This document shows, in pieces, positions 53,394 to 61,377 of a stretch of 64,000 nt of DNA (the first letter of the stretch is position 1; the number at the start of each line of letters is the position of its first letter). Below the pieces are notes generated by a model, which worked only from the letters and a program-made list of their open reading frames with translations, was not told the origin of the DNA and ran no database searches. The stretch lies in the NCBI GenBank assembly GCA_027310305.1, contig DAIDBD010000110.1:37697-101696 (forward strand), written 5' to 3'. Both the position numbers and the translations under genes were made by a program. Origin of the DNA: Herminiimonas sp. GTDB taxonomy: Bacteria; Pseudomonadota; Gammaproteobacteria; Burkholderiales; Burkholderiaceae_D.

Positions 53394-53970
53394 TACGCTT
53401 TCCGCCGCTGCGCTGGCCGGCGGCTTGTCGTGGGCCAGCGGCATTCGCCTGTACATGGCGCTGTTCATCGCCGGCTGGTTCGGCCGCATGAATTGGATCG
53501 CGCTGCCCGATACATTGAAAGTGCTGGAGTCGCCTTGGGTGATGGCAGTGACCGGGACGTTGCTGGTGATTGAATTTTTGGCTGACAAGGTGCCTGGCGT
53601 CGATTCGGTCTGGGACGCGCTGCAGACCTTCATCCGGATACCCGCCGGCGCCATTCTCGGCGCCGCGGCAATGGGGCAGATGGATCCGGCGCTGACCGCC
53701 ATCGCCGGCCTGCTGGGCGGCACGATTGCCGCCGGCGCGCATTTCACCAAGGCGGGCAGCCGCGCCCTGATCAATACATCGCCGGAGCCGTTCAGCAACT
53801 GGACCGCCTCCTTTTCGGAAGAGGCTGCAGTCGTCGCGGGCTTGTGGGCGGCATTTTTTCATCCGTGGATATTGTTCGCGCTGCTGGCAATATTTTTTAT
53901 CGTTGCGCTCTGGCTGTTGCCGAAATTATGGCGCGGATTGCACTGGCTTTTCAGAAAACTGAAAACATGA
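53386..53970 (+). CDS. DUF4126 membrane protein
   Basis: A 194-residue membrane protein. AALAGGLSWASGIRLYMALF, then IAGWFGRMNWIALPDTLKVL near residue 26 and EFLADKVPGVDSVWDALQTF near 63 are the conserved DUF4126 blocks. It has about five helices, ending in a basic cytoplasmic tail. Function is unknown. Its stop overlaps the start of the permease gene (ATGA). Confidence 0.85.
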   Translation: MADTLSAAALAGGLSWASGIRLYMALFIAGWFGRMNWIALPDTLKVLESPWVMAVTGTLLVIEFLADKVPGVDSVWDALQTFIRIPAGAILGAAAMGQMDPALTAIAGLLGGTIAAGAHFTKAGSRALINTSPEPFSNWTASFSEEAAVVAGLWAAFFHPWILFALLAIFFIVALWLLPKLWRGLHWLFRKLKT

Positions 53971-56471
53971 TTTTTATTCAATCGTTTCGCATGACCCGGC
54001 GCGATTGGCGCGCGGGCGAGTTGCGTTTTTTGCTGGTCGCGTTGATCGTCGCCGTCGCTGCGCTGTCTTCCGTCGGATTTTTTGTCGATCGCATGCGCAC
54101 CGGCCTGAACCGCGATGCGCATCAATTGCTCGGCGCCGATCTGGTGATCAAGGCGGATCAGCCGATCCGCGCCGCGTGGCGATCCGAAGCAACGCGGCGC
54201 GGATTGACGCTGGCGGAAACGGTCGTCTTCCCAAGCATGGCGATTGCAGGCGAGGGCGACCAGGCGACATCGCAACTGGCAGCGGTCAAGGCCGTATCGC
54301 CCGGCTATCCGCTGCGCGGCAATCTGAAAATCGCCGCACCGTCGAATGCCGAAGGCATTGTCACGCGCGCCATTCCGGCAGCCGGCACGGTATGGGTCGA
54401 TTCGAATCTGTTGACGGCGCAAAACCTGGCGGTCGGCGATCAACTGAAGCTGGGCGACAAGGTTTTCAAGATCGCGAATGTGATTTCGGTCGAACCGGAC
54501 CGCGGCGCCGGATTCATCAATTTCGCGCCGCGCGTCATGCTGCCGATGGCGGACTTGGCCGCCACCGACCTGATCCAGGCCGGTTCGCGCGTGACTTACC
54601 GGTTGCTGGCCGCAGGCAAGCCGGCTGATGTGGCTGCATTCCGGCAATGGCTGCAGTCTGGCATCGAACGGGAAAACATCCGGGGCGTGCAAACAGAATC
54701 GCTGGAATCGGGGCGCCCGGAAATGCGCGCGACGCTGGACCGCGCCGAACAGTTTCTGTCGCTGGTCGGCCTGCTGTCGGCCATGCTGGCCGCGGTCGCC
54801 GTGGCGATGGCGGCGCGCCGCTTCATGCTGCGCCACGTCGATGCCTGCGCGATGCTGCGCTGCCTCGGCCTGACGCAGAACCAGGTAACGGCGTTGTATC
54901 TGATCGAGTTTTTCATGGTCGGACTGGCCGGCAGCATGCTGGGCGCGTTGACCGGGTTTGCCGCGCATTTCGTCCTGCTTGAATGGCTGGGCCGGCTGGT
55001 TGCAAACGATTTGCCGCCGGCGACATGGCTGCCTGCGGCGCAGGGCGTGGCGACCGGCCTGCTGCTGCTGATCGGCTTCGCGATCCCGCCGATCCTGCAA
55101 TTGCGCAACGTGCCGCACAACCGCGTGATCCGGCGCGAACAGGATGCGCCGCAACCGATGACGCTGGCTACCTATGGATTGGGCCTGGTGAGCTTTATCG
55201 CTTTATTGTTATGGCAGGCCGGAAACCTGAAACTGGGGCTGCTGACGGCGGCCGGTTTTCTGGGCGGCTTCGCGGTGTTTGCGCTGGTCGGCTGGCTGAG
55301 CCTGAAATCGTTGCGCAGCTTGCGCGGCGCGGTCAATCATCCGAGCTGGCGCTTTGCGGTGACGGCATTGCAGCGCCGGCCCGGTGCCAGCGTGATGCAG
55401 ATCGTTTCGCTCGCGCTGGGTCTGATGGCATTGCTGCTGCTGACCGTCATTCGCGGCGATCTGGTGGATGCATGGCGCAACTCGACGCCGCCCGACGCGC
55501 CCAACCGCTTCATGCTGAATATCCAGCCGGATCAGAAGGCGGAAATCGCGGCGCGGCTGGCGCGAAACGGCGTCGCCAATCCGGTGCTGTATCCGATGAT
55601 ACGCGGTCGCCTGATCCGGATCAACGACAAGCCCGTCACCGGCGAAACCTACGTCGAGGATCGTGCCAGGCGGCTGGTGGATCGCGAGTTCAATCTGTCG
55701 ACGATGCTCGCCGTGCCGCCGCAAAACCAGATCACGGCCGGCCGCTGGTACGCCAACCGGAAACCGGAAGCGTCGGTTGAAGAAGGACTCGCCAAGACAT
55801 TGCATCTGAAGCTGGGCGACAGGCTCGCATTCGACATCGGCGGCCAGTCGGTCGAGGCGCCGATCACCAGTTTGCGCAAGCTTGAATGGGGTTCGATGCG
55901 GGTGAATTTTTTCGTGATCCTCAATCCGGATGCGGTGGCCGACATGCCGCAAACCTGGATCACCGCATTCCGGCTGCCGCCGGAAAAAACCGCGCTGGTC
56001 AATGCGCTGACACGCGATTTTCCCAACCTGACCGTGGTCGATATCGGCAGCGTCATCAGGCAGATCCAAACGGTCGTCGATCAGGTGATTACCGCGGTCG
56101 AATTCCTGTTCCTGTTCACGCTGGCGTCCGGAATACTGGTGCTGTACGCGGCATTGATGGGTTCGCAGGACGAACGCACCCGCGAAGCCGGGTTGCTGCG
56201 GGCGCTCGGTGCGACGCGCAAGCAATTGTCGCAGGCGCAATGGATTGAATTCGCGCTGGTAGGCGGACTGGCCGGCATGCTGGCCGCGACCGGCGCGGCG
56301 GCGGTCGGCTGGGCGCTGGCAAAATATGTGTTCAGCTTCGAATGGATATTCAGCCCGGCGGTATGGCTGTCCGGCCTGGCCATCGGCGCAGCCTGTGCGC
56401 TAATCGGCGGCTGGATCGGACTGCGCAATGTATTGAACCAGCCGCCGTTGCAGACGTTGCGCGAAGGATAG
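53967..56471 (+). CDS. FtsX-like ABC transporter permease (YbbP type)
   Basis: An 834-residue protein with two FtsX domains and about ten helices. Its N-terminus SFRMTRRDWRAGELRFLLVA is typical of YbbP. A large periplasmic domain lies between helices 1 and 2 (HQLLGADLVIKADQPIRAAW), and QDERTREAGLLRALGATRKQ near residue 725 is the cytoplasmic coupling loop. Such permeases work with a YbbA-type ATPase, often in lipid or lysophospholipid export; no ATPase gene is next to it. The ATG at 53967 overlaps the DUF4126 stop; the longer frame from 53844 lies inside that gene. Confidence 0.9.
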   Translation: MIFIQSFRMTRRDWRAGELRFLLVALIVAVAALSSVGFFVDRMRTGLNRDAHQLLGADLVIKADQPIRAAWRSEATRRGLTLAETVVFPSMAIAGEGDQATSQLAAVKAVSPGYPLRGNLKIAAPSNAEGIVTRAIPAAGTVWVDSNLLTAQNLAVGDQLKLGDKVFKIANVISVEPDRGAGFINFAPRVMLPMADLAATDLIQAGSRVTYRLLAAGKPADVAAFRQWLQSGIERENIRGVQTESLESGRPEMRATLDRAEQFLSLVGLLSAMLAAVAVAMAARRFMLRHVDACAMLRCLGLTQNQVTALYLIEFFMVGLAGSMLGALTGFAAHFVLLEWLGRLVANDLPPATWLPAAQGVATGLLLLIGFAIPPILQLRNVPHNRVIRREQDAPQPMTLATYGLGLVSFIALLLWQAGNLKLGLLTAAGFLGGFAVFALVGWLSLKSLRSLRGAVNHPSWRFAVTALQRRPGASVMQIVSLALGLMALLLLTVIRGDLVDAWRNSTPPDAPNRFMLNIQPDQKAEIAARLARNGVANPVLYPMIRGRLIRINDKPVTGETYVEDRARRLVDREFNLSTMLAVPPQNQITAGRWYANRKPEASVEEGLAKTLHLKLGDRLAFDIGGQSVEAPITSLRKLEWGSMRVNFFVILNPDAVADMPQTWITAFRLPPEKTALVNALTRDFPNLTVVDIGSVIRQIQTVVDQVITAVEFLFLFTLASGILVLYAALMGSQDERTREAGLLRALGATRKQLSQAQWIEFALVGGLAGMLAATGAAAVGWALAKYVFSFEWIFSPAVWLSGLAIGAACALIGGWIGLRNVLNQPPLQTLREG

Positions 56472-56532
56472 GCTGCCTTTCGTCGCATTGATCGCCCCGG
56501 ATTGATCGCGTTGCCGCAGCAGTTTTCGATGT

Positions 56533-56886
56533 ATGATTCACGCTCTGAAAAAAGGACGGCTATTTTTTGACGTGAAGATTCGCCAGACGCTCCTTCCTGC
56601 ATTGCTTGCGCTTTTGCTGCTGATGACACAGCAAATGGGCTTGGCGCATGCCGTTTCGCATTTATCCAATCCGCAAGGCAGCTCGCAAAAAAAGCAACTG
56701 CCGATCGAGCAGGTTTGCGATCAATGCCTGGCTTTCGCGCAAATCGGCTCGGCGCTGACCGGCCACGCCTCATTGCCGGCAGCAGACGTACCGCACACTC
56801 TTGTTATTGACGCCAACCTCACGCAGATTATTGTTTTCAGAACAGTCTGTGTATTTCATTCACGCGCACCGCCCTTTGTAATTTAA
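56533..56886 (+). CDS. DUF2946-like secreted small protein
   Basis: Up to 117 residues. A hydrophobic signal-like stretch (LLPALLALLLLMTQQMGLAH) is followed by a histidine- and cysteine-containing region (VCDQCLAFAQIGSAL) and an end with VFHSRAPP, the DUF2946 arrangement. Such proteins are often encoded beside zinc or copper uptake genes, and this one precedes the zinc locus by 65 bases. A GTG at 56572 would give a 104-residue product with a cleaner signal peptide, and a TATGAT word overlaps the ATG at 56533, so the true start may be 56572. Confidence 0.65.
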   Translation: MIHALKKGRLFFDVKIRQTLLPALLALLLLMTQQMGLAHAVSHLSNPQGSSQKKQLPIEQVCDQCLAFAQIGSALTGHASLPAADVPHTLVIDANLTQIIVFRTVCVFHSRAPPFVI

Positions 56887-56951
56887 ATCGCCCGGTATGA
56901 GCTGATGCGGTCCGCCGCAGGCTCCGTCGTTTTAAATTCACTAAGGGCCCC

Positions 56952-58175
56952 GTGTTCAAAAACACCGTTCTGACGGCCGGTTTGGCCGTCGCGTGCGGCA
57001 TGCCGTTGTCCGCCGCCGCAGCTGGCGATCGTGATCTGGCGCAGATCCGCGATCAGATTCAACAGATGAAGGAAAGTTACGAAGCACGTATTCAGGCGCT
57101 AGAAAAACGTCTGCAGGAAGCCGGGATAAAAGTCGCCCAACCGCAAGTACAGCCTCCGGCCCAGCCGCAGCCTGCCGCAACACCGGCTTTCGCGAATACG
57201 CAGGCTGGGTCGAACGCATTCAATCCCGCGACAGCGCTTATTCTGGGCGGGACGTATGCCAATTTTTCGCAGGATCCCGCGCAATATAAACAGCAAGGAT
57301 TCATGCCGGGCGGCGGGGGTGCCGGACCAGGCAGGCGCAGCTTCAACCTGGGCGAGTCGGAGCTGACACTCAGCGCCAATATCGATCCCCGCTTCGCGGG
57401 AAGATTGACCTTTGCTCTTGCCGGCGATAACACCGTCAGCGTGGAAGAGGCCTTTGTGAAGACGCAGGGGCTGGACAACGGCTTCAATCTGAAGGGTGGA
57501 CGTTTCCTGTCGTCGATCGGCTATCTGAACGGCCAGCATGCCCATGCGTGGGATTTCGTCGATGCGCCACTGGCTTACAAGACATTTCTGGGCGGGCAAT
57601 ATAAAGCCGACGGTTTGCAGATCAAATGGCTGGCCCCAACCGATCGCTTCCTGGAATTCGGGCTGGAAGCGGGAAACGGAGCCGCCTTTCCGGGCAACGA
57701 CCGCAACAGGAACGGCGTCGGATCGGCAGCCGCATTTGCGCATGTCGGCGACGATATCGGCGATAGCGCAAGCTGGCGTGCCGGATTTTCGTATCTGAAA
57801 AGCGGTTCCGCAATGAAGAAATGGGAGCAACAGGCGGCGCTGCTCAGAAATATCGCGGTGATCGAGCATCACAAAAACATGGAGTACCTGTTGCATTGGC
57901 TCGACATGCATGCCGTCGGCACGCTGGAACCGAAGCCGGGCGTGGAACCAAGCGCCGCGCATTTGACATCGCTGCTTGCGCAACTGCACGACAAGCCGGC
58001 GAAGATGGTGCTGCGCGCCGCCTACCAGGATGGACGGGCATCGCAGTGGATGGCCGAGCATGCGCATATTCCGGCGGTGGTCCTGCCGTTTACGGTCGGC
58101 GGCAGCGAGCAGGCGAAGGATTTGTTCAGCCTGTTCGACGATACGATCCAACGCTTGCTGGCGGCAAGCAAATGA
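56952..58175 (+). CDS. Chimeric protein: zinc-locus porin N-terminus fused to ZnuA-type C-terminus
   Basis: A 407-residue frame joining two unrelated proteins. Residues 1-24 are a signal peptide. Residues 25-60 form a coiled coil (DLAQIRDQIQQMKESYEARI). Residues of about 85-285 are outer-membrane beta-barrel sequence (RRSFNLGESELTLSANIDPR; GGRFLSSIGYLNGQHAHAWD). From about residue 288 on it reads KKWEQQAALLRNIAVIEHHK, TLEPKPGVEPSAAHLTSLL and PFTVGGSEQAKDLFSLFDDT, which is the second lobe of a zinc-binding ABC protein. The first ZnuA lobe and the rest of the barrel are missing. The start is GTG with AAGG upstream. The product is unlikely to work as either parent. Confidence 0.8.
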   Translation: MFKNTVLTAGLAVACGMPLSAAAAGDRDLAQIRDQIQQMKESYEARIQALEKRLQEAGIKVAQPQVQPPAQPQPAATPAFANTQAGSNAFNPATALILGGTYANFSQDPAQYKQQGFMPGGGGAGPGRRSFNLGESELTLSANIDPRFAGRLTFALAGDNTVSVEEAFVKTQGLDNGFNLKGGRFLSSIGYLNGQHAHAWDFVDAPLAYKTFLGGQYKADGLQIKWLAPTDRFLEFGLEAGNGAAFPGNDRNRNGVGSAAAFAHVGDDIGDSASWRAGFSYLKSGSAMKKWEQQAALLRNIAVIEHHKNMEYLLHWLDMHAVGTLEPKPGVEPSAAHLTSLLAQLHDKPAKMVLRAAYQDGRASQWMAEHAHIPAVVLPFTVGGSEQAKDLFSLFDDTIQRLLAASK

Positions 58176-58942
58176 ACTTCGCTCCGATGGATCTGATGAT
58201 CGTCGTCCCCGCTTTTTTTGCCGGGTTGCTGGTACTGGTCACGCACGTACCGCTGGGTGCGCAAGTGTTGAAGCGCGGCATTGTTTTCATCGATCTCGCC
58301 ATTGCGCAGATCGCCGCGCTCGGTGTCATCGCCGCCGGCATGACCAGTCTCGATCCGCAAGGTTGGGTAATTCAGGCCGCTGCCGGAACGGCTGCGATGC
58401 TCGGTGCGCTGCTGCTGACCTGGACTGAAAAGCGCTGGCCGGAGGTACAGGAGGCGCAAATCGGCGTCGTCTTCGTTCTGGCGGCAACCGGCGGGCTGCT
58501 GCTTCTTGCACGCAATCCGCATGGCGGCGAACATTTGCGTGATTTGCTGTCCGGCCAGATTCTATGGGTGCGGTATGGGCAATTACTCATGCCGGCGGTA
58601 GCGACCGCGTTGATCGTCGTTGCACTTTTCTTTTTCAGGGAACGCCTGGGCCGCCTGGGGTTTTATCTGATATTTGCATTGGCGGTGACCGTCTCGGTGC
58701 AATTGATCGGCGTCTATCTGGTTTTCGCCAGCCTGATCGTTCCAGGTTTGGGCGTGCGGAATTATCCCGATCGCAAGCGATTGCCGATGGCCTATCTGAT
58801 CGGGATCGCCGGTTATGCCGCCGGTCTGGTGCTTTCAGCCATTTTCGATCTGCCTTCCGGTGCGCTGATCGTATGGTGTTTGGCGCTGCTGGCGATCGGC
58901 GTGTATTGGCGCGGACCTGACAAGGCGGTCGCCATGCGATGA
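58172..58942 (+). CDS. Zinc/manganese ABC transporter permease (ZnuB type)
   Basis: A 256-residue permease with about seven helices of the metal-ABC family. VLKRGIVFIDLAIAQIAALG near residue 33 and QLIGVYLVFASLIVPGLGVR near 180 are characteristic. It overlaps the chimeric gene by 4 bases. The frame extends upstream to 57821, but only as a shadow of the previous gene. The ATPase and a full binding protein are absent here, so import through this locus is doubtful unless partners are elsewhere. Confidence 0.9.
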   Translation: MNFAPMDLMIVVPAFFAGLLVLVTHVPLGAQVLKRGIVFIDLAIAQIAALGVIAAGMTSLDPQGWVIQAAAGTAAMLGALLLTWTEKRWPEVQEAQIGVVFVLAATGGLLLLARNPHGGEHLRDLLSGQILWVRYGQLLMPAVATALIVVALFFFRERLGRLGFYLIFALAVTVSVQLIGVYLVFASLIVPGLGVRNYPDRKRLPMAYLIGIAGYAAGLVLSAIFDLPSGALIVWCLALLAIGVYWRGPDKAVAMR

Positions 58943-59038
58943 AGGCAAGACCCATCTTGATCTTAAAAAACTGACGTTACGCCTCTGTCCGCGCCTTTCA
59001 CCATTCGGGCCATGCGTATCAGTTAAAAAACTTGGTTC

Positions 59039-59067
59039 TGCCGATCCGCGAGATCGGCATTTTTTTT
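59039..59067 (+). terminator. Rho-independent terminator after the zinc locus
   Basis: TGCCGATC, loop CGCGA, GATCGGCA (59039-59059), then eight T residues. It closes the operon ending at 58942. Confidence 0.9.
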
Positions 59068-59545
59068 ATCTGTTTTTCTCCGGAAACCGCTAACCAGAAT
59101 TACGGCACTCATCGTTCTTCCAGGAAAAGTGTATGCGGAATACGACGCATCGGGCTTTTAACGACAGTGCGAAATTCTCATACTTCAAACGTTGAGATTG
59201 GTCAGTGTGATTTCAATAATCCTTGTTTATTCTGATTTTCAAGGCGAAGAACCGCGTTGGCGTAATGCATCGCGGTTCAGTGTCCTCGACGGCCGGCTGG
59301 CAGTTGTCAAACAAATAAAACGGCCCTACATGACACATGTCAATACATGCTGGATGGACATACGTAAAGTTATATCAAGGCCGGAAAGCGATGATACAGG
59401 AGCAGGCGCGGTACTAGTTTCGAAAATATCCTTGAGGAAACCGGATTCATCTGCGCGATGTTCCCGCATCTGAAAACAAGCATTCCTTTTAACTTTAAAG
59501 ACCGTCGGCGATGCCGGCAGGCTTGCTCAATCAAGTGAGATCATC
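59068..59545. other. Non-coding leader upstream of the exopolysaccharide locus
   Basis: No credible gene is seen; the 93-codon frame at 59192-59473 lacks coding character. The stretch is A+T-richer than its surroundings and should hold the promoter of the Wza-like gene. I could not single out a convincing -35/-10 pair. Confidence 0.5.
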
Positions 59546-60718
59546 ATGAATTTTTTTTCCAGCACTACAGCAAAAAAATGGAGCGCCGTTGTGGCGCTGC
59601 CTTGGCTGATGGCTGCCTGTGCGACCGGAGCGCCGGGCATGCCGAGCGCGCAATACGGCAGCAGCTCGAGCGGCGCTTCGAATCCTTCGGCGGACGGAAC
59701 CGTGTCGCCCGTATTGAGGCCGATCACGCCGCAACTGGTAAAATTTGAAAAAGAACAGCGCGAAAAGCAGACAACGCAAGACATCAGCCAACTGGTCGGG
59801 CCTGCCAAGCCATATGGAATCGAAGCCGGCGACATATTGTCCATCGTCGTCTGGGATCATCCCGAGCTTGCCGGCGGCGCGGTCGGTGTCGCGGGCCAGA
59901 CCATTGCCGGCGTCGAGCCTACGACTGCGGCAACCCCGTCGGCCGGCTTTGTCGTCGATCACGAGGGCATGGTGCAGTTTCCTTACGCCGGCAATCTGAA
60001 GGTTGCCGGGCTTACCGAAGAGCAGGCGCGCAGCCATCTTACCGCCAAGCTCGCACGATACATCCGCAATCCCAAGGTCACGCTGCGGGTGCAGTCTTAC
60101 CGCAGCAAGCGCATTTACGTCGACGGCGAAGTCAAGGCGCCAGGTCTGCAGGCAATCAACGATATTCCCATGACGCTGATCGAGGGAATCAACCGGGCAG
60201 GCGGTTTGCTGCCGACCGCCGATCAAAGCCGGATTGCACTGAGCCGGGGCGGCGCGACCTATCGGATCAATTTGCCGGAGATGGTGCAGAAGGGCGTGAA
60301 TCCGGCCAGCATCATGCTGACCAACGGCGATGTCGTCCGGGTCATGTCGCGCGATGAAAGCAAGGTGTTCGTGTCGGGCGAAGTCAACACGCCGAAAGCG
60401 CTGACCATGCACAACGGCCGGCTGACGCTCAATGAAGCGCTGGGCGAGTCGGGCGGCATCAATCCTCTCAGCGGCGACAGCGGGCAGGTATACGTGGTGC
60501 GCAAATCGGCTACCGAGCCGGTCGTCTATCGGCTCGATGCGCAGGCGCCCGGCGCGCTGGCCATGGCGGAGGGCTTCGAGCTGCATCCGAAGGATGTCAT
60601 TTATGTTGCCGCCACGCCGCTGGCGAACTGGCATCGCACGATCAGCCAGATACTGCCTAGCGCGCTATCGTCCGCGGTTTCCTCAGTCGCTTATCCGCTG
60701 ACAGTCGTTCGGCCATAA
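59546..60718 (+). CDS. Polysaccharide export outer-membrane lipoprotein (Wza/GumB family)
   Basis: A 390-residue lipoprotein. The signal peptide ends LMAAC, so lipidation at about residue 26 is expected. The poly-export domain follows (YGIEAGDILSIVVWDHPELA near 90; DHEGMVQFPYAGNLKVAGLT then EEQARSHLTAKLARYIRNP near 138-176), then SLBB repeats (KRIYVDGEVKAPGLQAIND; KVFVSGEVNTPKALTMHNGR). It forms the outer-membrane exit channel for exopolysaccharide. The Wzb-like gene starts 4 bases after it, so they are co-transcribed. Confidence 0.92.
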   Translation: MNFFSSTTAKKWSAVVALPWLMAACATGAPGMPSAQYGSSSSGASNPSADGTVSPVLRPITPQLVKFEKEQREKQTTQDISQLVGPAKPYGIEAGDILSIVVWDHPELAGGAVGVAGQTIAGVEPTTAATPSAGFVVDHEGMVQFPYAGNLKVAGLTEEQARSHLTAKLARYIRNPKVTLRVQSYRSKRIYVDGEVKAPGLQAINDIPMTLIEGINRAGGLLPTADQSRIALSRGGATYRINLPEMVQKGVNPASIMLTNGDVVRVMSRDESKVFVSGEVNTPKALTMHNGRLTLNEALGESGGINPLSGDSGQVYVVRKSATEPVVYRLDAQAPGALAMAEGFELHPKDVIYVAATPLANWHRTISQILPSALSSAVSSVAYPLTVVRP

Positions 60719-60722
60719 CGCG

Positions 60723-61214
60723 ATGACCAATATCCTGTTCATCTGCATCGGCAACATCTGCCGCAGCCCCATCGCGGAGGGATTGTTCAGGCAGGCATTG
60801 CCTGAAAAGGCGGTCTGTTCCGCCGGCATCGGCGCGCTGGTCGGCGAACCGGCCGATCCGCTTTCCATACAACTGATGCGGGAGCACGGTATCGACATCA
60901 GCGCGCATCGGGCAAAAAGCCTGGCCGGCTGGATGGTGAAAGAGGCGGATCTGATCGTGACGATGGATCGGGACCAGCGGCGCTTCATCGAGCATGCCTA
61001 TCCGGTGTCGCAAGGAAAAGTGATGCGTCTCGGCGAATACGGCAGATACGATGTGCCCGACCCTTATCGGCAAAACATGGCGGCATTCCGGCATTCCTGC
61101 AATCTGATAGCGCGAGGCATCGATGAACTGGTGGAGCGCATTGCAGGGCCGATGGCGGAAAACCAGCATGCCGTAAAAGCCATTCGAGAATCGCCTTTGC
61201 CTTTTTCGCCCTAG
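60723..61214 (+). CDS. Low-molecular-weight protein tyrosine phosphatase (Wzb type)
   Basis: A 163-residue phosphatase. The P-loop FICIGNICRSPIAEG at residues 6-20 carries the C-x5-R-S motif, and YDVPDPYRQ near 116 supplies the general-acid aspartate. It should dephosphorylate the Wzc-like tyrosine kinase encoded 164 bases downstream and so drive cycling of polymer export. About 15 residues longer than E. coli Wzb. Confidence 0.93.
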   Translation: MTNILFICIGNICRSPIAEGLFRQALPEKAVCSAGIGALVGEPADPLSIQLMREHGIDISAHRAKSLAGWMVKEADLIVTMDRDQRRFIEHAYPVSQGKVMRLGEYGRYDVPDPYRQNMAAFRHSCNLIARGIDELVERIAGPMAENQHAVKAIRESPLPFSP

Positions 61215-61377
61215 AGGGCAATGCAGGGAAGCGTCGTTGAGTGGGCAATCCAGCCAGTCAGCAGCATGCAATTACGGGCCAAAGTGCAGTTGAAGCATCC
61301 ATGCGAACTGCAAGTGCGGCACTAATTTTGTTCAGTGTCCTTTATACACACTCTAAATATTTTTAAATGAACTCACC

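Noticed and set aside
53844..53966. Longer N-terminus for the FtsX-like permease
   Set aside because: It lies inside the DUF4126 gene in another frame; the family N-terminus begins at the ATG at 53967.
57821..58942. 373-codon frame starting inside the chimeric gene
   Set aside because: Its first 117 codons are a shadow of the ZnuA part. The permease starts at 58172.
59192..59473. 93-codon plus-strand frame between the zinc and exopolysaccharide loci
   Set aside because: No ribosome-binding site, no codon bias and no recognisable motif.
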